Below are positions 45,701 through 56,916 of a stretch of 64,000 bases of DNA, piece after piece (the stretch's first letter is position 1; each line of letters starts with the position of its first letter). This DNA is from Polytrichum commune (Eukaryota; Streptophyta; Polytrichopsida; Polytrichales; Polytrichaceae), in assembly GCA_950295325.1 (NCBI GenBank), contig OX485806.1, forward strand, positions 58,957,169-59,021,168, in the 5' to 3' direction. The notes under the pieces were generated by a model. The model did no database searches and was not told the DNA's origin. It saw only the letters and a program-made list of their open reading frames with translations. The position numbers and the translations under genes were made by a program.

Positions 45701-48700
45701 TCTTACTTGTTTGCGATATCTCTCTGGCTGCCCTTCAAGGGTGCCCAGTTTAGTTTGCACCTCGCCTAAAGTGTTTTTTACTACTTTTAGTTCATCAGTC
45801 ACTTGTTCAAGTTTTTGTTTTGCTTGTTCAATCTGTCAAACAAATCGCCAATCTTCTTTCATTCAGATCCCAGATCTAAAACATAAACTTTTTCTCATTG
45901 TTGCATCACAACTTGTAGGGATCGCGCGTATATAGAAATGCTCAAAATTTTTGGAAATGTAGAAATGTGGTCCAGGCACACAAATAGCATTTCAACAAAA
46001 CAAGCAGGAAAGACTTTTTGACGGGTTTCCCAAATTTACATGAGTGATCGCACCTCCTCGGTAGTGGTTTCTGATTTAGCCAAATCATCAACTATTTCCT
46101 GGCCTGCAGTCTTGATCTCCAACTGCAACACACTATGTCACCCATGCCAAACAGATCGGTATCCATACTTGTATCGTCAATGTTAAGGTAATTGGGCCTA
46201 ACTCAGTTACTATCCTTAATTAGAGACCTATGTTTAAGTGATGTGTAGTTAGGTGTGGATCTAAGAACAAACACCAAAAAGGGCATAGCGTGTTTGAAAG
46301 AGACTGGACTACATGCTCAAAATTTGTTCATTAATCTAGGTTCAATAGTCAAAACAATTGGGGGGGGGGACCTGTATGATCATACAAGAAAAAGAAAAAA
46401 TAATCTACACTTTGATAATGAGTAAGATATTCATATGAGGTCCAAAAATTATGAGAAACAGTGGCAATAGCCTCAATTCGGATTAGCTTAACATCTCATA
46501 CAAATCATTTGTTCAACATTTGAGAAGGATTGGACTAATCAGTTGAAGTGTCCATATTAGGCCCACTTACTGTAGTGTCAAATTCTAAATACCATAACCC
46601 AGTGATGCATTATATCCTTTTGCTTTATTCCTCGTCCAAGAATAAGATGGTCTGATCTAATCTAATCGTGGTATTGCAAGCACATTTTTTTAATTTATTT
46701 TCCCCAAGATTTCAGTTAAAGCCAACAGTCTTGAACTTTGCATAAAATCAACCCCAAAGTGGACACACAACTGTCCCAGCTGGACTGTGTCCTCTTTTTA
46801 CTTTCTGCCACCTTCCAGAATAATGAAGAGGAGAGTGAGGGGACATAGATAAAATGAGAAAATGTGCCCAAAAATCAACCCCAAAGTGGACACATTTTAT
46901 CATTCTAACATAAATATGCTCAATTTAAAGAAAGAACAAGAGATGACTGACATGCATACGCCCTATGACTGGAGCAAGGGCCTCATGATAGTGGTGCTCA
47001 ATCTTCTTCTTGTAGTCATCTCGAATCCGCATCAGCTCAGAAGACTCCAAAAGCAGGTTTTGCTCCCTCTCCCTGCTTGCACAATATTCAATTAGAAATT
47101 GAAACACTCGTATTGCTTATTTTCTCATTGTAGCTAGTAGAGATTAGTTTAAAATAATTCAGTTGTTAGGAATTCAAGATTATCCTCAGATTCCTTTTAA
47201 GTCTTACTGACAAGCTTAAGTTGAATGCATTCGACAACAACCTAAATAGCGTATGAATCAGGTGTTACAAATCGTGTCCTCTTTAAAGCAGCTAAGATTG
47301 GACATGCACCCCAATGACCTTATCATTTGGAAACTAACAAGGGTGTTGAACTAATCTCAAATCCTCTCATAAATTTTATCAACCAATCAAGACTCACATG
47401 CAAACATGGTATGCAGAATTGCGCGATTATCCACAAGCCAGACTTTTTTGAGATGCATCATCAACTTCCTAAGATGCAGAAGTTGCCTTGCAAGATTGGC
47501 TTCACCGTTGGCTTGCTCGGCATCCTCCTTTATCAACTCCAATGCTACAACGTCCTCTTCGGATGCCTTCAATAACTTCCTTAAATCTTCCTTTCCTTTC
47601 TGCGATCCACAATAAGGTCCAAATCAACTCAACATGTCCACCCCCAAACATCCCTAATCCTATGTACTGGAAATTACTGGAATGACTGTTGGTATATCAC
47701 AATGGTAAGATGGAGCGGTGTACAGATCAAGTTTACATTTATTTCACAATGCATTCTCCAGGTCAAGTTTACAGGAATTTCACAATGCATGCTCCAGGTG
47801 TATACTATCGTACTTGAGAAAGTAAAATCTAGAAACACACCCCAAGGTATGGGCCACCTGAAAACATAGTTATTCTCTTCACCACAACATGTTAAGGATA
47901 ACTCATTTTTCAGAATACCTTCTGATGATTTAGACCACATATGGAAACATAAAACTAGGAAATGTTTCCACATTCTGCCTTGCTTTCGACACAAGGAAAC
48001 CCGGAGAGATGAGACTAAACCCTGAAAAGTAAGTTGAGAATACTTGGTCATGTTACTGGAATAAGTTATTTTGGATAAACCCATGACCATCAACACAAGC
48101 ATGATAAACCCTCGTTCCAAACATTTGATGATAACTGGAAACTCTGACTTTGATATTTACGCAAGATTTTCAACTCCGTCAACCAAAATTTTGCGGCCTC
48201 TACGAACCGTGGAAAAATCAAGCCTTCTCCCACGTTTCCGTTTCCACATTATGCCTTGCCTTCCGAGGAAGGCTATCTAACATTCCCGTGTACACGCATC
48301 TACCTGTCTATCACATACGAATGCGTCCCAGGAAACACCAACAGGGCAAGTTAGGCATCATTCTTCTTCTTCATCTTCTTCTCCTCTTACCAATCTAAAA
48401 GACCATTTCTCAAATTCGCCCAACCTCTCTACACTACGGCACCCTTTTGCAAGTTGCTGAGGATCTCCTCAGCGCTGCTGGTGGTGAACGCACCGCCCTC
48501 CTCAAGGTTAAGAGTCTTCACCACCGTTAATGTACAACCCCTTTGCATCACAGACCCTTACAACCACACCCTTAGCTACATAATCTACAAACCTTGAACC
48601 TTAACATGGGAGATGGGTAACTTACCAGGAGCGAAGAGTACTATGAGAGACGAGCGCAGATCCAAAAGGAGAGAATGAGGGGGGGAATTCGACAACACTC

Positions 48701-49309
48701 TGTGACCCCTGCTGAGCCACAGCGAAGTGGACTGCATCCACACCGTCCATATGAACGGCGGAGATGTTGCCACGTGGCACGTTCGTGCACTCCCAACCTA
48801 CAACCAACGTCCAAAACCCCAACGTCCGCAAACCCCAACTTTTCGGAGTTGCTGTGCCGCGGAGCATCTGATGGTAACTTGTATTGAGCATTGCCGACAT
48901 TGGTGGCGCCAATGCAGGTCGCTGACATCGGTGATGTGGAGGCTATTCATCCCCACAAGATTCAGACACAACCATACAACACTTAGTAGGTAAGAAACAC
49001 TTATAGACTCACTGCCGCTTGTTGCATGGGCTTCATGATCTCCTTGATCTTTGCGACACGTTTGTCGCGTTCCAGCTTGTAGGAGCACCTATCCAGGTCC
49101 TCATCGTCATCTTCAGTGGGACCACTGACAATAGGTTGCCCACGCTTCTCTTTGGTCTTGGGAGGTTTGAGAGGTTCGGTCACGGAGTCCATATCCTCAG
49201 CCTTATACTTCAGAGAATCGCACAAAATACCTCTATACTCTCTACAGATAAGACAACAATCTGAGTCTTTTGCCTTGAGCCCAGACGTGCAATACGCCAT
49301 GGACTGCAT
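45700..49309 (-). pseudogene. CACTA-borne coiled-coil gene, upstream exons
   Basis: Exons on the minus strand: 49309-49014 (MQSMAYCTSGLKAKDSDCCL, GPTEDDDEDLDRCSYKLERD, RVAKIKEIMKPMQQAA, donor GTGAGT), 47580-47390 (KASEEDVVALELIKEDAEQA, NGEANLARQLLHLRKLMMHL), 47100-46945 (REREQNLLLESSELMRIRDD, YKKKIEHHYHEALAP), about 46125-46050 (LEIKTAGQEIVDDLAKS) and 45840-45705 (IEQAKQKLEQVTDELKVVKN, TLGEVQTKLGTLEGQPERYR). All are helical and heptad-rich. The first resembles the Y-x-x-ERD-x-RV-x-x-I motif common in plant transposon-associated proteins. The 3' exons at 32.9-31.9 kb are separated by the nested elements. Confidence 0.5.
47650..49000. other. Large intron or intergenic stretch within the coiled-coil gene
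   Basis: Short frames on both strands overlap each other (for example 48622-48928) with no conserved motif. I regard them as chance frames. The CGTGTACACG-type and pyrimidine-rich sequences give no signal. Confidence 0.35.
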
Positions 49310-49388
49310 TGTATTTAGGGGCGGGGACCTAACGGATACAATTCGAGGCGCTAGGGCTTCACTATGTAGACTGTTCCAATTTGAAGAA

Positions 49389-49545
49389 TGACTAGTGAAT
49401 GACTAGTGAGCGACTAATGAATGACTGGTGAATGACTAGTGACTGACTAGTGACTGACTACCCTATGACTGGTGAGTGACTAGTGAATGATTACCCTATG
49501 ACTAGTGAATGACTTGTGAACAACTGCTGAATGACTAGTGATTCA
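49389..49545. repeat. Array of GACTAGTGAAT motifs
   Basis: About 14 units of TGACTAGTGAATGACTGG form, period 10-11 bp, with occasional CCCTATGACT units. It lies between the coiled-coil gene (-) and the transposase gene (+), so it could be a shared promoter region with transposase-binding motifs. Confidence 0.8.
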
Positions 49546-50194
49546 TGAACACATGATCACAATAGCAATTATAAGCTCATGACATATTTTTTAAGTGCTG
49601 ATTCAAATCTCTGGCATAAGACATGTGCATAGCCCTCTTTATTGTTTGGAGGTTCATTTGGCTCACTTATGAGGGTCGTCAAACACGGTGTTGGCTTCCC
49701 ACATTGTATATCCTTCTCCATTTGTGATATTTGCAATTACAATCTTTTCAGATGTCCTTATATTTGTGGACAAAATTTGCAGCTGCTAGTGATACCATTC
49801 AATTTTTCTTTACCGATTTGAGGTATATTTAATGAGATTCATATAGTATGACTTGATATTGGGACCTCAAATTTGAGAGTGGGCGTGCATTTCACAAACT
49901 CATGCCCAGGTCTCCACTTTGGAACATAGTCTACAAGGCCAACTTTATTTTTCCTCTTGTATACGTTGTATGGTCAACATGATGGAGGGAATGTACATGT
50001 GTGTTTGATGAGCTCGAGAATCTTCCGATCGATGATGAACAAGAATATCCTCATAGCTTTGACAACTATGAGCATAGTACCCACAACTTATTTGAAATTT
50101 GCAACCATCTCACACTAATTAGTGTTTTACAAACCACAGGAAGTGGGCACCAAGCTAAAATTGTCCATTTAAGAGCCACTGACCTTAAATTCAA

Positions 50195-50300
50195 GGTTAA
50201 TGACTAGTGAATGACTAGTTCATGTTGAGTGTTCTCTACGTACACGTGAACAACTACTGTGTGACTAGTGTACGACCAATTTATGACAGATGAACAACCA
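50195..50300. repeat. Short array of TGACTAGTGAAT motifs
   Basis: Four to five imperfect units (AATGACTAGTGAATGACTAG, TGTGACTAGTGTACGACC) upstream of the first recognisable transposase exon. Confidence 0.65.
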
Positions 50301-50465
50301 TTAAATGGGTGGTGGGAACCCTGTTTGGAGAGCACACATTATAGTCACTGATATGTGCATAGTGGCAAGCTTGCAGGGGACATGAACGGAGGAAGACTCC
50401 CTTTTAATGACATGAGACGGCAACAACATCGCGACGGCCGTCTGTGAAGGAGGGAGCAAGAGAGG

Positions 50466-50590
50466 GCCACCCTAACCTAAATCAAATTCATTGCCCATGC
50501 TACAAATGCAAAGGACGAGTTCAATGCTCTATTGCAAAAGTAAAGGATCATCTAATCGGGAATGGGAAGGAACCCACATTTAGAGTGTAG
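50466..50590 (+). pseudogene. CACTA transposase N-terminal zinc-binding exon
   Basis: The frame reads IHCPCYKCKGRVQCSIAKVK, then DHLIGNGKEPTFRV. C-P-C-x2-C followed by a V-x2-HL segment is the Transposase-associated domain found before Tnp2 in plant CACTA transposases, a zinc-binding module. It is short and ends at a stop. Confidence 0.6.
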
Positions 50591-50683
50591 AGGGGGCCTG
50601 GAGAGAGGGACGGCTCCGATGAGGAGTGGGAACAGGAGTTTAGGAGACCCTCAAGACCACATGACGGACACATCGACGAAGGA

Positions 50684-52119
50684 TTGGATATGCATGCCAT
50701 GCTCAAGGAAGCATTCCAGGAAATTGATGAGGCACCAACCCACCCCCCTACAGTGGAAGAGCAAATTGCGGACATAATAATGGGTGCATTCACAGTTGTC
50801 GATGAGCTGGCCGATGATGAAGTCCCACTTTCGGACGATGAGTCAGAGGATGAGCCTTTGGGGGAAAATGGTGGTAGTAATGCAGAAGAACACAATTATG
50901 GTGATTCCCACGATATGGAAGAAGCCATGGAGGAGCTGTACCATGGAGCCAAGTTTTCCATATTGGCGGTCACGATATTGATAATGACTTTGTGTACGAT
51001 CCATGGTGTAAGCAACAAATTTGTGGACATGTTTTTCACCCTCTTCCGTGAACACCTTCTACCCAGTGAGAATATGTTACCCAAAAACCTTCATGCTGCA
51101 AAAACCTTGATTCAAAAATTATGATTGAATTACAATACAATTCATGCATGCCAAGTAGGTTGTGTTTATTTAGAGGGCAATATGAAGGTGCCACTAGTTG
51201 TTCGAAGTGCAAGAAACCATGTTACAAAGATGAGGCCAAAAAACAGAGGCCTTGAAAAGTACTTAGACAGTTTCCCCTGATTCCAAGACTAAGACGTATG
51301 TTCCGTACATCGGCAATATCTGAACTCATGGTGTGGCATGCAAAGAACACAAGCACAGATGGATACCTAAGACATCCTTGTGATTCAAAGGCATGGAAAC
51401 ACGTACATGAAAATGTAGATTCTAGTTTTGGCCAGGAAGACCGTAACATTCACCTAGCAATGGCAGCCGATGGAGTGAACCCTTGTAAGTTGCAACGTAC
51501 CACTTGGAATACGTGGCCGGTAATGTTGTTGAATTACAACATACCCCCATGGTTGACTACGAAGAAATTTTTTATTATGTTGGCGCTGCTAATTTTGGGG
51601 AAACAATCTGTGACATCGCAATTTTTTGATGTGTACTTGGAACCATTGGTTGAGAAGTTGATGCAATTGTGGAAGGGTGTGGCTGCTGACGACGTGCTCA
51701 AAGAGTTGGGATCAAGGGCTTTCAAACTTAGAGTAGTTTTGCTATGGACCATCTATGATTTTCCCGGTTATGGGACAGTTGTAGGTGTTGCACATCAAGG
51801 CTATGTGGCGTGTCCTGTTTGTGGGCCTGATTTCAAAGGTGAACATTCTGTTGAACTTGCAAAGCAAACCTATACAGACACGAGGCGGTGGCTAGCCCAT
51901 GACGATCCATGGAGGTCTCCGGGAATGAAGGACCACTTCAATGGACGTATAGAACTTCGAGGGAAACCCAATCGTGTTACTGCAGATGAGCAAGTGCAGC
52001 GAGCCACCGAGTATCACACCTGGTTGGATGAGGGCAACAAAGAAGGCGCCGTTGGAGATCCCTCGAAAATACATGGTGTGAAAAGGAGGAGCATTTTACA
52101 CAACGTGCCTTATTTGAAG
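50684..52119 (+). pseudogene. CACTA TNP2 transposase core, first part
   Basis: The acidic N-terminal region (ADDEVPLSDDESEDEP) leads into Tnp2: NKFVDMFFTLFREHLLP, CSKCKKPCYKDE, FPLIPRLRRMF, DGYLRHPCDSKAWKHV, LAMAADGVNPC and LLWTIYDFPGYG. The last two carry the first and second catalytic aspartates of the DDE triad. It ends HNVPYLK at a GTAAAT donor. A TGA at 51122-51124 and a frameshift near 51180 break it. TNP2 cuts the transposon ends. Confidence 0.85.
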
Positions 52120-52526
52120 GTAAATGATGCAACTCCTTTGACTCTTGATTATTGCATGTATCGGCACACGCATCGGTATGTACAACCAATCACAGAGTAA
52201 ATAAAGGCTCAATGTGCTCACAGATGGCATAAACATGTGCTCATGTCATGAGCTTGTAGTTGTAAAGCAGTCGCAGAATAGTCGTTTACGATACACATGG
52301 GTGCATGAGGGAACCTAGCGTACATGACGTCTGGGACATGTCTGGTTCAACAACTGGCAATGACTACACAAGAACTATAGAAATGGACACTTAAAATCGC
52401 CCTCATAACACATACAATACTAGTCATTTTCCTCATAAACGATGCAAATGATAGTCATAAACCAAGTCGTGAATTGTCGATTTTGTTTTAGTGTTTGAAC
52501 TAACCAATATATGACTATATTGGCAG

Positions 52527-53425
52527 GATCTGCTCATACCAAACACGTTGGATGTTATGCATTGTGAGCAAAATTTTGCGAAGAATATTTTGAAGACCGT
52601 CACCGGACATAAGGACACGGTAAAGGTCCGGTGAGACTTGCAACGTAGAGGCATCAGGTCGCATTTAGGGCTCATTCCCCATCCAAAGAAAAACGGGAAA
52701 ATGTTGAAACCAGCCGCATCATATGTGTTGACCACCGATGAGTTTCAAATTTTTGCTAGTAATATCGAGAACTTGAAGACACTGTCAGGACATGTTTCCA
52801 ACATGGCTCAATACATACGCAAGAGGAAATACGGGGATTTGAAGTCACATGACTACCATGTACTTATGCAGCAAATCATGCCGCTAGCCTTACGAGGACT
52901 TTTAGAACCTGGTCCACGAATGGCGGTGATGAGGATTTCCAAAGTGTTCCGAAGAATATGTGATAGTGTTTGGAACCCATTAGAGTTTGCCACTCTACAG
53001 GTGGACGTTGCACGGAGCATGGCACTTCTAGAAATTCATTTCCCTCCTTCATTTTTTGACATTATGACGCACTTGCTATATCACCTTGTTGATGAATTGG
53101 ACATGTGTGGACCTGTCTCGACAAGGTGGATGTATCCTATTGAAAAATACATGAAAACATTAAAGCACTATGTTTGGAACATGGCAAGACCGGAGGCCAG
53201 CATGGCGGAGGGTTACGCCCGGGAGGAATGCCTAGGTTTCATCACTGAATATTTACACAAGTTTGAAGTGGTCGACCGCCGAGTTTGGGATGCAGATGAG
53301 GAGTACGGAGATGCTGAGGAGGTGCTGGAAGGGGCAGGAACAAAGTACTTGATGACACCAGTATTGAGAGATCTTGCCCACCAATACGCATTGACAAATG
53401 TCTCCCTCGTGGTACCTTGGCATAG
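52527..53425 (+). pseudogene. CACTA TNP2 transposase, third catalytic motif and DUF4218 region
   Basis: The acceptor TATTGGCAG is followed by LDVMHCEQNFAKNILKTV, which holds the catalytic glutamate (normally DVMHVEKN). A TGA at 52632-52634 replaces a probable CGA. DUF4218-like sequence follows: LKSHDYHVLMQQIMPLALRG, LEIHFPPSFFDIMTHLLYHL, GPVSTRWMYPIEKYMKTLKH, and RPEASMAEGYAREECLGFIT. It ends at the donor CATAGGTGAG. Confidence 0.85.
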
Positions 53426-53504
53426 GTGAGCCTGATTGTGTTTTTCCAGCTTGTACACTCTCATGTGAGTGTGTCCTGTTGTTTTGGAATACATGATTGC
53501 ACGT

Positions 53505-53580
53505 GAAAATGACTAGTGAATGACCAGTGAATGACTACTGTATAACTAGTGAATGACTACCCCATGACTAGTGAACAACT
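53505..53580. repeat. Intronic TGACTAGTGAATGAC array
   Basis: Five to six units of AATGACTAGTGAATGACCAG form within the intron between the DUF4218 and DUF4216 exons. Confidence 0.7.
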
Positions 53581-53598
53581 AGTTGGATGTGCAAGCAG

Positions 53599-54325
53599 TG
53601 GAAAGAGGAATAGGCAAAAAATCCCAACATTTGCACATTTGAAAATTGGATTAAAGATGGAGTGCACAATCACCCTATGGACCCGAACGATGCGGATGAC
53701 ATGGACAGGGTTATGATGTGCAGCAGACCGTCACAGTTAGCTACACGATACACAAGGATGAAGGCGTATGAAAACCACTTCCGCGTGGAGGACCAACAAT
53801 CCATGACGCTCAAAAATTACGACAGTGGTGTTGCCTCTATGTTTCACATGCCTTCAGTGGGTTCGGAGGAGGTGACATTGAACTATGTGGGAGTACTAAA
53901 GGATATATTGAAATTGAACTATGGGCCTCTTCGTACACCTGTCATACTTTTTAGGTATGAGTGGATGAAACAATATGACAACTGTGGCAACCCTACGTAT
54001 GTAAGAGACGAGGCTAGATTCATGGTCGTGAATTTCTGCCACAAGGTTCCAAAGATGTTGGAGCCATTCATATTTCCAAGCCAAGCAACACAGGTATTTT
54101 GGTCAGACAAAGTGTGGAAACTGGGGTGGAAAGTATGTCTTGGTGAAGGAGGCACGCTCCCAAAGACATCAACAGAGCACAACAGATGTCTTCATGACCA
54201 CCACCGAAGAAGCGGATGGCATGCAATTGGCGAACCATGTACCTCCCCCGCCCAGCACAACGTCATTGGTGGGAGCCATAGAACTATCAGATTCCGATAA
54301 CTCCTTAGCACTAGCTAAATTTTAG
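53599..54325 (+). pseudogene. CACTA transposase C-terminal exon, DUF4216-like
   Basis: After the acceptor GCAAGCAG the frame continues as FENWIKDGVHNHPMDPNDAD, CSRPSQLATRYTRMKAYENH, DSGVASMFHM, LNYVGVLKDILKLNYGPLRT and VILFRYEWMKQYDN. This matches the DUF4216 layout (x-PS-x-x-x-x-Y-x-x-Y-x-x-x-G-x-x-F; V-L-F-x-C-x-W). A frame change near 53640 and another after 54100 are present. It would complete the transposase. Confidence 0.75.
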
Positions 54326-55022
54326 GTATTTGTCCTTACAAAAGCCTAGCTGGGCTTACAAATGTCCTTAGTGGGTTGTACTCAACAATACTATGACTGA
54401 ACAACAACTCCACTATGACTTATACGTCCACGTCATTGAGTATGTGGCATGAAAAATGAAATGATTTGTGCGTGCCCGGTGCCCGCCATTGAACTTATGA
54501 TTTCAGACCTCCATCATATGTGCACCTTGGCAATGAATATCTTTCATATACGTCAATACATGTACTAAGCTTATGTCATCGATGACACGACATGCCACCT
54601 CATCGTGCTGACACATGTTTAGTGACCAATATGTTGTGTTTGCCACCATTATGTTGTATCTCACATGTGTACTCATCCTTTGTTGTGGGCATATTCGTAC
54701 TTACAATGTGTTGGAGAATCATAGTTAAGTATGGGTTGGTCAAGGGCAACACATAAATGACTGCACATTTGCTACGTCAGAATTGTCTTGGCACGTCACA
54801 CCGGCATGGATGAATTGGACGATGAATAACTAACCATAAATCAATATTTGGGGTTGTCGCTTGCACATTTCATCCATGAGTCATTTCAGTAACTGAACAA
54901 TGACTGAACGCTTATACACGTCATCCCAAATTCAGCAGGCATGTGAATCAGTCATTTACTGAGTTCTTTAGGATACGTAGTCATTGATACCATGGTTGGA
55001 ATGGACAAGGTTTGTTGTAGTG
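54326..55022. repeat. CACTA right subterminal region
   Basis: Repeated AATGACT/AGTCATT motifs (54415, 54880-54910, 54950, 54980) lead to the terminal inverted repeat TTTGTTGTAGTG at 55011-55022. No coding sequence. Confidence 0.65.
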
Positions 55023-56319
55023 AAGGCATAAACCAACAGTCCACACCATGGTATGAAGATCCATGGTTTGGCCCAACACGAAGCATCGTTGGCCCTCAGA
55101 AAGGCCAGGAGCTGCGGTGGTGCCAGTGCGGAATCCCATGGCCCGCTCCCGTTTATCAGCCAATGGTTCGGTGTGGGTTTTGGTGTGAGTATCCCACACC
55201 ATACCCGGGCCCCGATCGCGGAATGCGAATGACTGTGGAAATGTCATAAAGGTGGAAAATGCCCGCCGTGGTGCCCCCACTTTGTTGACCAATGCCAACG
55301 GGAATAAATCATCTCGAACAACCGGCAAAGAGGTCCGGTTTGGATCCAAGAGGTCCGGTTTGGATCCAAAATGTCATCCACCTTCTGATCAAAAGGTGGA
55401 GGCACTGCAAAAAATGCTTCAACTAAAGTAAATGACGGTGTGAGGTTGGTCCAAATCCACCGAGGCCGGTGGGCATAAGAACCAATGCTCGCGGCATCCA
55501 CAAAAATGGGATCTCCAAGGTGTTGATGAACATAATGACCGCCTTCCAACACCTTGTCCCGAGAGTCTCCCAACAAAGGTACACTCTCGAAGATATACCA
55601 TGGAGGAGAAGGTTGGTGGGTAAACCACCACTGCATAAGCCGGATGAGGTCCCAAAAAAAGCTAGACTGGGATCCTCTAAACCTCGGCCTGCTCCAGCAC
55701 GTGAGTGGCCTTGGTATGGCCATCCCGCAATCACCATATCCATCGGACCCAAGTGTCGTAAGTCGACCTCACTGATGAGTATGATATCACGAGGGAGACG
55801 TGAAAAACACCCACGAATGGCAATTGGGTGTAACTGCTAGGGGTACAATACCATCAACTGATGAAGATGGTGACGAGCCACATGGGTGGACACTAGAGAG
55901 TTGTCCACATAGACATACCGTCTGACCGTGAGGCCAGCCTCCAATACGCCTGCTAAGCCTGTGCCGATGCCCCCAAATAATTCCACCAAAGTGAGCCCTG
56001 CATCAAGCGGCCGCCACATAATTGGGTGTGCCAACGCCAATGGGCTATCAAGTATGACCGGTGTCGTAGAGGTGAGAGAGAGGACAATGTCCTCGCATCG
56101 CCGGAATAAATCAGCGGAATCGTGCCAGGGAGGAAGGGGATCTTTGGGATGGCGCACCAATGCACCCTTAGGTGCCATATCCCATTGATCGTCTGTACTC
56201 CCCATGAATGCCAGTGACTCCTCCAACAATGGAGAACTATAAGGCAAAGTATCCATAATAGCACCACATCCAAAGACCATGGATAATGGTGCTATGGTCG
56301 CGGCCGCCGTGAATGCCAC
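55023..56319 (-). pseudogene. Cytosine-5 DNA methyltransferase domain in retroelement
   Basis: Motif order fits C5 methyltransferases: I, LVELFGGIGTGLAGVLEAG (SAM-binding F-x-G-x-G); II, YVYVDNS; IV, AGWPYQGHSRAGAGRGLEDP; VI, FESVPLLG (ENV usual); VIII, SYAHRPRWIWTNL; X, GFRTGTTAAPGLSEGQR and VLGQTMDLHTM. The catalytic PCQ of motif IV reads P-Y-Q (Tyr codon 55716-55714), so this copy cannot form the covalent intermediate. Frames change near 55830 and 55350. Known family function: transfer of a methyl group from SAM to cytosine C5. It sits between protease and RT. Confidence 0.85.
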
Positions 56320-56421
56320 AGGAATAAGCTCCCTGCAGCCGTCCCCAGCCGACCAACTCGGTCGGATCCACGCCTCCTCAGTCCAGTTGTCTAAACCAAA
56401 GCCAAGAGGATAAAATGCTTG

Positions 56422-56748
56422 CTAACCAACTAAAATGTCATAGTCGGTCGCATCCGTCACCGCACACCTAAAAAGAAGAGGTGCGGGTGGATCTCCAGGT
56501 TTCACTCGGAAGCTAAGTTGTAATGGCTCCCGAATATAACCCGTGGCCCGCTCCACGTGACCAACGGATGTGACAATAATGAATGGACAAGGAGCCAAGT
56601 CCTCGGCCGCCAATCCAAACTCCTGGGCAAGCCTCTTGCCGATCATAACAGGTTGTGCCCTTGAATCCATCATCACACAACGGGGAGCAACCCGAGTGGC
56701 ATTGCCCCTAGTCCGACTGACCACCAAAATGTCAATATCATTCACCAT
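56422..56748 (-). pseudogene. Aspartic protease of methyltransferase retroelement
   Basis: The frame has CVMMDSRAQPVMIGKRLAQE, where DSR replaces the catalytic D-S/T-G, then a mid strand FIIVTSVGHVERATGYIREP and the closing FRCAVTDATDYDILVG. The retropepsin layout is clear. It is placed directly before the methyltransferase. The G-to-R change at the active loop suggests loss of activity. Confidence 0.75.
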
Positions 56749-56916
56749 ACGCAGGACACCGGGTCGAATGCCGCGGCGTTCGCGAGCAGGTCTAGCAGCT
56801 ACATCAGAGAGATAAGCTGCTCCCGCGGATTGTGGTGAGGCATAAGACGTGGTCGACCCCTTGTCATATGAGGTGTGTGAGTCAAAAGAAGCAATGGTAT
56901 CTGCGGCAAGCCTTGC

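Larger units (their letters stand above)
24562..55022 (+). mobile_element. CACTA (En/Spm) DNA transposon, 30.5 kb with nested insertions
   Basis: The left terminus is CACTACAACAAAATCG and the right terminus is the reverse complement of CACTACAACAAACCTTG, so 12 bases are perfectly inverted. AAG precedes the left end (24559-24561) and follows the right end (55023-55025), the 3-bp duplication expected for CACTA. It holds a TNP2 transposase gene on the right (+), a TNPA-like gene on the left (-) and a coiled-coil gene in the middle (-). About 12 kb of LTR elements are nested inside. It is inserted in the methyltransferase retroelement. Confidence 0.9.

Noticed and set aside
48585-48993. Overlapping frames on both strands near 48.6-49.0 kb
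   Set aside because: Four frames overlap with no conserved motif or splice signals; judged chance.
54992-55249. Plus-strand open frame across the CACTA end
   Set aside because: It spans the transposon junction and is antisense to the methyltransferase C-terminus.
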